Origin: Diphasiastrum complanatum
Taxonomy: Eukaryota; Streptophyta; Lycopodiopsida; Lycopodiales; Lycopodiaceae
Length of the DNA stretch: 64,000 nucleotides
Assembly (NCBI GenBank): GCA_029204225.1
Contig: CM055102.1
Location: forward strand, 37,564,585-37,628,584
Direction of reading: 5' to 3'
Shown: positions 57,701-64,000 of the stretch, one piece after another
How the letters are laid out: each line of letters starts with the position of its first letter
How positions within the stretch are numbered: position 1 is the first letter of the stretch
Position numbers and translations under genes: made by a program
Notes under the pieces: model-generated
What the model was told of the DNA's origin: nothing
Databases searched by the model: none
Seen by the model: the letters and a program-made list of their open reading frames with translations, nothing else

Positions 57701-58327
57701 GCAGACTTTACTCTTAATTCAATGACTCTACAATCCAGTTATTCACTGTTTAAGCTGAGAGTCAAGTGCTTTTGCTTCGTGCAGTTCAGCAGTCATAATG
57801 TAGTGCTATTCAGATTCTTATTTTGTGTTTGGGATTTGTGATGCTTTGTAAGAAAGTAACAATGTTTTAATTTGATTTGCTTTACAGTCATTGTTCAATT
57901 TTGTTTCACAACTTTTTTATATGTTTAGGACCAGGTTGATCAAGAAACACATGCTAACCTTTCAAGTGGCAAAATGTTATTGCAGAATGTGAGGCCTACT
58001 GTGGTTGCTGAAGACATTCCGGAGGAGTTGGTCTTTATTCTACAGTGCTGTTGGGCTGATGATCCAAGTGTTCGACCTAATTTTGCCCAAGTTGTTCGAA
58101 TGTTAACTGCTCATCTGTCTTCTTTGCCAACTCCCCAGCAAACGCCTCCAGAGCAAATTGTTGCTATCAGAACGCCAACCAAAGCGTCTCCTAAAGCTAA
58201 TATTAAAGGATCTCCAAGTTCAAGTTCTGCTAAGAATACCCCAATAGTAGTTGATTCAAACAGTAATACTAGTCTAGAGGCCAAGCAAAACACCTTATTT
58301 CAATGTCTTGGACAATGTTTTCTCTGA
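48531..58327 (+). CDS. ATN1: ATN1-like Raf-related Ser/Thr protein kinase
   Basis: Exons are 48531-48751, 49511-49643, 56252-56444, 57261-57385, 57531-57689 and 57986-58327. All introns are GT..AG and the phases join into 390 residues. An in-frame TAG at 48516 supports the chosen ATG. The kinase domain is about residues 57-315: Gly loop [11 protein letters not shown], Lys83 (VAVK), Glu104 (FAREVAML), HRDLKPDN (Asp179), DFG (198-200), GTYRWMAPE and [20 protein letters not shown]. This matches Arabidopsis ATN1 and relatives in the plant Raf-like (group C MAPKKK) clade. The short N-terminus has no regulatory domain, and the tail (320-390) is Ser/Thr/Pro/Lys-rich. It is probably cytosolic; substrates are unknown. 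No lesion is seen. Intron 2 (6.6 kb) carries transposon relics. Confidence 0.94.
49511..49643 (+). CDS. ATN1: Kinase exon 2
   Basis: The acceptor is ACAGAGCAG|GTACC. It encodes [14 protein letters not shown] to QHKNLVK, with the ATP-binding Lys and helix-C Glu. The donor is AAG|GTGGAC. Confidence 0.93.
50560..52480 (-). pseudogene. Ty3/Gypsy pol relic in kinase intron 2
   Basis: Reading down the minus strand there are RT blocks ([20 protein letters not shown], 52455-52395), scrambled RNase H ([20 protein letters not shown], near 51660-51600) and an open 140-codon integrase start (51556-51134). The integrase start has the H2C2 finger (HPSSQRKF...[10 protein letters not shown]) and [10 protein letters not shown]. 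The integrase end follows ([15 protein letters not shown] near 50830, [11 protein letters not shown]). There are many stops. It is antisense to the kinase gene. Confidence 0.9.
52481..53635. other. Kinase intron 2, no gene seen
   Basis: Around 53000-53120 the words AAGCTTC, TTTGTTACTC and GGAATCAACAAGC recur as degenerate direct repeats. Nothing is nameable. Confidence 0.45.
53640..54780 (+). repeat. Two diverged LTR/primer-binding-site relics
   Basis: The segments 53680-53935 and 54500-54780 share order and sequence: a CTCAGTTGTGATTCG-like block, TTGTTCTATTCTTGTAGTTC-like and GGACTCCTATAGTTCTTG-like blocks, then AAGCATG..AGTTTCCGAGTTCA and AGCATGCTGGTCTCTGAGTTCA. In the second, TGGTATCAGAGCATG (54718-54732) is a clear tRNA-Met primer-binding site. 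They are old LTR edges; boundaries cannot be set. Confidence 0.5.
54868..55300 (+). mobile_element. Solo LTR with perfect 5-bp target duplication (CTAAA)
   Basis: It starts TGTTAGAAATTAATG, ends ATTCTGACA and is flanked by CTAAA at 54863-54867 and 55301-55305. It is 433 bp with no internal element sequence. TATTTAAGAAGGC near 55140 is a TATA-like box. It lies in kinase intron 2, sense to the gene. Confidence 0.88.
55306..56251. other. Kinase intron 2, distal part
   Basis: No gene or clear repeat is seen. Confidence 0.5.
56252..56444 (+). CDS. ATN1: Kinase exon 3
   Basis: The acceptor is GTGAACAG|TTTATT. It encodes [18 protein letters not shown] to IIHRDLKP. The donor is CCTG|GTAAGC. Confidence 0.96.
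57261..57385 (+). CDS. ATN1: Kinase exon 4
   Basis: The acceptor is TTGGGCAG|ATAAT. It encodes [20 protein letters not shown] and [13 protein letters not shown]. The donor is GAG|GTCTGT. Confidence 0.96.
57531..57689 (+). CDS. ATN1: Kinase exon 5
   Basis: The acceptor is TTTACAG|CTATAC. It encodes [20 protein letters not shown] to AAYAAAFK. The donor is AAG|GTGTGT. Confidence 0.96.
57986..58327 (+). CDS. ATN1: Kinase exon 6 and stop
   Basis: The acceptor is TTATTGCAG|AATGTG. It encodes [40 protein letters not shown] and the low-complexity tail, ending CLGQCFL with TGA at 58325-58327. Confidence 0.95.
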   Translation, partial: NVRPTVVAEDIPEELVFILQCCWADDPSVRPNFAQVVRMLTAHLSSLPTPQQTPPEQIVAIRTPTKASPKANIKGSPSSSSAKNTPIVVDSNSNTSLEAKQNTLFQCLGQCFL

Positions 58328-59840
58328 GGAACTGCTGTGATTCTATGCCACAGTCTGTCCTGTGTTCCAGTTCTGTGACAAAATCTTGTCCAAAATATAA
58401 ATGGTGATAAAAGCTTTTCGCTGTTTGTTACACTCTCAGTGTATCCCCTGATGGTGTTGGGAACAGCCGTTCGACATCCTACCTCACTTCTATAGTCATC
58501 TCCTTGAATATATCCTATATTCTCTGATGCCTAAATGCTCCAAGCAGTGATGTTCGGTACAAGAGGTAGTGAACCTAACAAACTTTCCAAGCAGGAGAGC
58601 ATTATTTTCGCAAACAAGATTGGCATTCTGTACAAAGAGTCGTTCATTAACATACTTATCCAAAAGAAAAAAGTAACTTTCGTTGTGTTAGTGAAGCCAA
58701 GTTGGTTCTGCAATCTTGTACATTAAAGAAATTTTTGTGAAGTTCTTGTGCTGAAGGTAGTGCTCTCAATTATTGTGAAAAGTTAGTGCCAAAATACTTG
58801 TGTGTCTCTAACTAAATATGAAAGTAAAGGAATGTACTTTGGCATAATGGATTGTTTATCTGAATTGTGAAACTGTAACTAGTCAAAGTCAAAGCTGATG
58901 GTAAATAACTGTTGAATTCACTTAGTTTGCTACAGTAATAATGCTATGATTTTGGGTTTTTATTTGACATCAATTAACTTCCTTATTGTCCTTAATAACC
59001 TCATTTATTTGACAATGTTTGGGGGTTAGTGTATATATTATTTCTCAATTTACAAAATGCAGAGAAGCTTTTAGCCTTATAGAAGAACAAGAAGTGTTCA
59101 TTCAGGTTGGTTTTGTGAATGATTTGGTGAAGTAGGTGGCCTTTTGGTTATTTGCTGATGCTTATGCAAATTAAACCTGTATGCAGTACATTGTCAAAGG
59201 CAGAGAATAGGCTGTGGAATAGACCTAATCGGGAAATGGTAGTAGAAATATTTGTAGTTAGTTTGAACAGTGAATAGAATGTTTTAAAATGGTATCAGAA
59301 GCAAACAAATCACAACTTACTAAAGTCCGGTATAATGAGCAATAATGTTCAAAGACTATTAGATAATGAATTGCCCAATTTTCAGTCCACTATCAAGCTT
59401 CTTGGAATCGTGTAAACGGCTCCTTTTCTCACTTGGTGGCTTTAAGTTCATTCCCCTTGGGGACAGTACGAGGAAAATGAAAAAATTGGTGATTTTGAGT
59501 CAAAGTTACATCGAACCGAGGTTCAAACCGTGAATTGCAATTTGCATCAAACAATTGTTTGGGTCCGGCTTGAACCGGTTGAGAGAGAGAGAGAGGAGGG
59601 AGGGGGATTGTTTGCCATTTGGGAGAGAGAGAGCCAACATGTGCATTTGCCATTAAAGATAACATTGTAAAGAAAATTGCCATGATTTCATTGAGTTACA
59701 TGTGAGTCCATGTTGCCATGTGTGTAGGCTACTTTAGATATATTAGATATCATTTATAGGGTTAGTTAGGCTTGTTTGGTCATAATTTCTAAATTATAGG
59801 ACCAAATTCCTTGAATCATAGAGGTTCGTAGAATTAAAGA
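58328..59840. other. Kinase 3' region and intergenic DNA
   Basis: The kinase 3' UTR starts here; no single polyadenylation signal stands out. A GAACCG-rich patch with AACCGAGGTT and TTGAACCGGTT plus a GA run lies at 59510-59635. TGGTATCAGAAGC near 59291 resembles a primer-binding site without a visible LTR. Confidence 0.4.
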
Positions 59841-59844
59841 AAGT

Positions 59845-60230
59845 CGACATTTGTCGCGCTTTCTTCGACTGAGGCAGAGTACATCGCAGTATCCAAGCCT
59901 CCAAAGATGTTATATGGATCAGGTTATTACTTCACGATTTACATCACACTCAGTTCAGTGCTACCACCACCATTCAATGTGACAACTCGAGTTGTATTTC
60001 ATTGTCTTTGAATCCTAGTTTTCATGGCGAATCTAAGCACATTAAAATCCAGTACTATTTTATTCGAATTTTTTTTTTTTCAGGACAAGTGACTCTTCAA
60101 TATTGCTTTACAATAGAAATGGTTACAGACATTTTCACCAAAGCTTTTTCCAGGATCAAGCATCATAAATTTTTCGGTATGCTAAACACCAAAGATAAGC
60201 ACCAAGGCACCAACTGTACCTCAAGGGGAT
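59845..60230 (+). pseudogene. Copia RNase H C-terminal fragment
   Basis: The frames read ALSSTEAEYIAVSKASKDVI (from 59857), TTIQCDNSSCISLS, then ESKHIKIQYYFIR (the usual SKHI.I.YHFIRE). After a T-run they read EMVTDIFTKAFSRIKHHKFF. It ends at a purine tract AAGGGGAT next to the LTR at 60231. The 5' part of the element is missing. Confidence 0.9.
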
Positions 60231-61750
60231 TGTTGGGAATTAAGCTCACAGTCTTCTCTCATGGTGATATTATTTTCTATTTCAAGATTTTTCATGCACG
60301 TTTATTGATCACTGATTTGGGATCAAATGCAACATCCTTTAGTTCTATGTCTGCTCATCTGATACGTGTAGGAATCACAGAATTTCGACAATCAAACTAT
60401 TCGAAGGACGACTATGTCAGGCTTCCGACTAATTTTCATCTATGGATAAAGACTAAAGGGTATCCATTGAATCTATATTCGAATGTCAAGCTATTCGAAG
60501 AACATCGAAGACTTGGCCATCTTCGACGACTTCGACCATGGGTTCACTAAACAATTCCGAAGTGTTCGAAGTGTTCAACTTATCCGACATCTTCGACAAT
60601 TTCAACCATCGGGTCACTCAACTACTTCTGTCTGAAGTGCCCGATATCTTCGACGAGCGACATTCTCAGCGACTTCTATTCAAAGTATTCAAAGTGTTCA
60701 AAGTGTTTGCATGACTTCATCTACAATTGCAACAAGTCACTATTTTCAAATAGTCTGCAGAAATACATTGTCTTTGCAGCAGTTTGTAGAAATAAACTGT
60801 TTGTCACACAACTCACATTTTTTGAAAAGAATGCGACAATTTTTGACAGTGACTTCTTTTCACATATTTCAAAGAAGTAAATTATTTGTCGTCTTTTTCG
60901 CATTTTTTTTAATGCGACAATACAATCTACTTCAACAAATGAACTATTTTTTTATCACCTTTGCATTTTCGCGAAATGCGAAAAATGCGAAGTATGCGAC
61001 AAATTGGTCCTCGTCAGCGAGCTTGAGTCATCTGACCCATGTATACTTGTACAGATGTCGTTGTACTTCAAATATCTCTTAAGTACAACCAAGTACATAG
61101 TTAATTTAAACTAATTTTGTAATTATAGATTAGTTAACCATTTCTTGTAACAAGTATGCTGGTTATAAATACACCTCCAGCTCGCATGACTCGATGATGC
61201 TCCGTGATGCAAACTAATTCGTCAAAGCGAAATTTATTTAGCATCCAAGTTATGCCTCCATTCTAGTTATAACACTTTGTGTTGTTCAAGATTTCACTGT
61301 AATATACAAGCAACACGTTCTTTCTATCCGTGTCTAACATAGATATTTGTGTTGTGATCCGATTACACTTTCATACTGCTGATTTACGGCTAGCTCACAC
61401 TTGTTCACTCACTCTGATCAAAATACGAATATCTACAACTCCTCATTTTTGATCAGATGACGACTGTCTACGACGCCTGAGGAACCAGCATTATCAGACT
61501 GCATTATCGTTCTAAAATTTTGAACTGAACTTCATAACTGAAACTATTTCTTTAATCTCTTCGGTGGACTGTACTCATGTTTGTCTGAGTATGAGTATTT
61601 TACGATCCTGTAAGTGAGAACACATGTGTTGTGATTTTATTTATGCATTTACAATTTTTCAGACTGTTCTTGCTTGTAGCAGCCCATAGTAACGGAAGAG
61701 TCGTTTCCGCAAGTATTTACTAATCTCTTCCTTCCTTCTCACATCCAACA
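60231..61750 (+). repeat. Long (about 1.5 kb) LTR with two motif clusters
   Basis: It starts TGTTGGGAATTAAGC directly after the Copia purine tract and can end CACATCCAACA at 61750, giving TGTTGG..CCAACA termini. TATAAATACACC near 61154 is a TATA-like box. From about 60390 to 60710 TTCGAAG/CGAAG/GTGTTC words recur. From about 60830 to 61010 TGCGACAA and AATGCGAAA words recur on both strands. The end is inferred from the terminus match alone. Confidence 0.6.
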
Positions 61751-62003
61751 ATGAAGTCAGGTGCAACTCTTCCTAAGTCCTTCTGGGGTGAGGCTTTGTT
61801 GTGTGCCAATTACTTATGTAATAGGTGGCGAAGTATTGTTTTGGATGGTAAGACACCTTTTGAGATCTTATTTGGTAGGAGACCGAGTGTCAAGTTTTTC
61901 AAAACTTTTGGATGTATTTGCTATATCAACATTATTCTTGATGACAAGACAAAAAAAGATCCATCTTCAAGGAAAGGTATATTGTTGGTTATAGTGAGGT
62001 GAC
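61751..62003 (+). pseudogene. Copia-B-like integrase fragment
   Basis: It reads LPKSFWGEALLCANYLCNRW, TPFEILFGRRPSVKFFKTFG and DDKTKKDPSSRKGI. This parallels Copia-B integrase (LCNRW, PFEMLFKRRPSVNF, KEDPSSRRGIFVGYS). It ends after a frameshift. Confidence 0.9.
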
Positions 62004-62019
62004 CTGAATGAAACAGTAC

Positions 62020-62663
62020 GAGTACTCCTAGTTGAATTCCTTGTGGTTCATCGCAAGAGTACGCCTGATTATCCCCGATGTAATGGACAGGCCGAATCTT
62101 CCAACAAGATTTTGTGCAATATTATCACAAAGACCGTGGAAGCCAGTAGGTCCGATAGGGAACATAAACTCCAAGTAGCTTTATGGGCGTTTTGAACAAC
62201 CTATAAGCTTGCCACTGGCCATACCCCATTTCAACTGGTCTATGCACTCGAGGCTGTAATGCCTGCTGAGTTCATTGTCCCTAGCTTAAGAGTGGCCATG
62301 ACGGAACGATTAGACACAAGTAAGTCTACCCAACGTTGATTAGGCTTACTGATGAATTTATGCGAAACCCAAACCATTGCCTTGCATGCATTGCACACCG
62401 AAAAGAAATGCCGCAAAGCCTGGCATGACCATGTCCTAAAACAAAAGGACTTACACAAAGGTGACTTCATTGATGTATCAGAGCAAGGTCACGAAAGGCA
62501 AATTGAAATTTCCAGCCTCGGACCCTATCAAGTAATGAAAATATTCGACAATGGCGCAGTTCAATTGGCCACACTGGAGGGTGACCTTTTATCCACCTTG
62601 GTAAATGGTAGTCGGCTAAGGCACTATTACCTCCCACTGTATAAACTTCATCATTTTTTGTGA
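62020..62663 (+). pseudogene. Ty3/Gypsy integrase end and C-terminal domain
   Basis: The first part, RKSTPDYPRCNGQAESSNKI, holds the catalytic Glu region of a plant Gypsy integrase. After TGHTPFQLVYALEAVMPAEF a stop occurs near 62338. The second part is open from 62352 to 62663: CRKAWHDHVLKQKDLHKGDF, LGPYQVMKIFDNGAVQLATL and NGSRLRHYYL, the GPY/F-type C-terminal module. Confidence 0.92.
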
Positions 62664-63569
62664 TTTCCCAGTTGTTTATGAACAGTTCTTCTATTTGTCT
62701 ATCTTTTTGTGATACAATGTACAGGGAACAATGTTATGTGTAGAGAGTAGAGTATCTTTAGGGACGGAAAAACAATCTACATGGTTCATGGAGTTAGTAC
62801 AGGTTACAAGTAAGGACGATGAAGGCCACCAAATATAGTACTGTGCAACAAAGTGAATCAACAAGGGTTCAAAAAAAGAAAAAAAGAAAAAGAGAGCGCT
62901 ATATTCATCAAAAATAAAAAAACTTTGAACTCAGTGCCAAAATCAGTGCCAGTGAAGGAAATACCATTTGCCGATGATCTGAACAGTTCGAAACCCTTCA
63001 CTATTCAGCCAAGTAGAACAACACAAGTCACTAGCGGAGACAAAAGCCTCAATATCTCTCCCAATTTTCACTGTCTTGGTTCTCCTATTTGACCATGGCT
63101 AGAACACATCTTGATAAGTCTAAATTGAGTCAGGACATCCATGAACCCTAAATCCTAGCCCTCTAGGCCAAAAATAGTAAAAATCACTTAAACCCACCTA
63201 CAGGCTTGTCTTTTTGAGATGTTGGCTTGCCCTCTTCAATAGACTCCATATAGTATGCTCTATCAACAACGAGTGAGGCGAACCAAGACTCCCAACCAGT
63301 TTTTGTTGGGGACCCATTCTTCAAAAATCACTAAACAGGCTCTCCACACGTGTGAAATTGACATCATGGTCTGCCCCCTTGATATTTTGCACATCTTTCT
63401 GGCGAGCCAAGATCCCCAGCCAAACTCCCAAAAATAGAGATTTAGTGATTTTTTGAGTTGAGCTAAATTTTTTTGGCCATTTTTAGCACTGTTTTGGATC
63501 CCCACATGTGTGAATGACCTGATCTTGGTTCGCCTATGCCACCATTGATCTTAGCTTAAACTTGCCAAG
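62664..63569. other. Post-pol spacer of the Gypsy fragment
   Basis: No domain is recognised. The words CACACGTGTGAA and CACATGTGTGAA recur (63340, 63504). It separates the Gypsy pol end from the open frame at 63570. Confidence 0.45.
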
Positions 63570-64000
63570 ATGGTGAAGGAGGATAAGGATAAAGGCAAAG
63601 CCATAATCGATCCCACACGACCAGTCAAAAAGCTCAAGCTCACACAAGAGTTGGACCCAAATTTCATTGTGGGAGAAGAAGATCTCACCCCACACGCATC
63701 AGATGACGAAATGATGGAGGAAAAGCCGGCCGTACCAGAACTCCTCCCAGTGCCAAAACCCTACGAGGCACAGAAATGGTGGAAATCAGGGGAGCCCCTA
63801 TTGAAGACCTGCGGGTTTCAAAACTATTCTCCTCCTGTATGCCAATTTACGATCATTGTGGAGTATGCATTCCCCTCAACCGTTCAGAATATTCCGAGCT
63901 TCAAGTACAGGCTAAACCAAGTGACACACAACGTCTCATTTGCCACAGAAGCTCTTATGGCAATTGGCATTCCTGACGGGCCAAGGCGCATGTCGACACA
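63570..64000 (+). CDS. Unrecognised ORF running off the window
   Basis: It is open from ATG 63570 to the last base (143 codons, no stop). The N-terminus is Lys/Asp-rich (MVKEDKDKGKAI), then has an acidic stretch (VGEEDLTPHASDDEMMEEK), a Pro-rich stretch (PAVPELLPVPKPYEAQKWW) and a hydrophobic part (FTIIVEYAFPS). It lies about 0.9 kb past a Gypsy integrase on the same strand. Tat-lineage plant Gypsy elements can carry an extra ORF there, so it may be an accessory ORF, or the gag of another element. No family is recognised. Confidence 0.5.
   Translation, partial: MVKEDKDKGKAIIDPTRPVKKLKLTQELDPNFIVGEEDLTPHASDDEMMEEKPAVPELLPVPKPYEAQKWWKSGEPLLKTCGFQNYSPPVCQFTIIVEYAFPSTVQNIPSFKYRLNQVTHNVSFATEALMAIGIPDGPRRMST

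Noticed and set aside
59285-59310. Primer-binding-site-like TGGTATCAGAAGC
   Set aside because: No LTR end precedes it and no element sequence follows.

Overview
This window reads as nuclear DNA of a seed plant with a very large, repeat-laden genome. A gymnosperm such as a conifer is my best inference, because single-copy genes here carry multi-kilobase to 18-kb introns packed with LTR retrotransposons. No bacterial, organellar or viral gene organisation is visible. The species cannot be fixed from the sequence.

Two host genes are supported. (1) On the minus strand, plastidial 3-dehydroquinate synthase (DHQS, second step of the shikimate pathway) has five exons between 33775 and 8130. They splice in phase into 360 codons. 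The last roughly 80-90 residues, including the second metal-binding histidine region, were not found and probably lie beyond base 1. Intron 1 alone is 18.6 kb. (2) On the plus strand, an ATN1-like, Raf-related (MAPKKK group C type) Ser/Thr protein kinase has six exons between 48531 and 58327. They splice in phase into an intact 390-residue protein with all catalytic motifs. Its second intron is 6.6 kb.

Nearly everything else is transposable-element sequence. DHQS intron 1 holds a nest of elements. A decayed Ty3/Gypsy element (Gypsy-1, 14929-32030) is split by a second Gypsy (15413-19775, itself carrying a hAT transposase relic), by a fairly young Ty1/Copia (Copia-A, 20453-26007) and by a non-autonomous Copia-like element (element C, 28041-31018). 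The intergenic block 35.7-46.5 kb holds two head-to-head copies of another Copia family (Copia-B). In one of them the reverse transcriptase has been replaced by about 1 kb of unrelated open sequence. The block also holds a broken coiled-coil ORF and a decayed Copia. The kinase intron contains an antisense Gypsy pol relic and a solo LTR with a perfect target-site duplication. The right end (59.8-64 kb) has Copia and Gypsy fragments, an unusually long LTR and an unrecognised ORF that runs off the window. The left end (0.3-4.4 kb) has a Copia fragment, hAT-like remnants and two LTRs of one family in inverted orientation.

The most unusual signals are these. Several short AT-cored elements are each built from their own repeated palindromic 6-8 bp word (GAACCGT, GGACGC, GAATCG, GCCGGT/TCGGC). 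Element C has a 31-bp flanking duplication and has lost the end of one LTR. An 86-bp tRNA-derived insertion sits between perfect 15-bp repeats. I found no CRISPR array, operon or prokaryote-like system.
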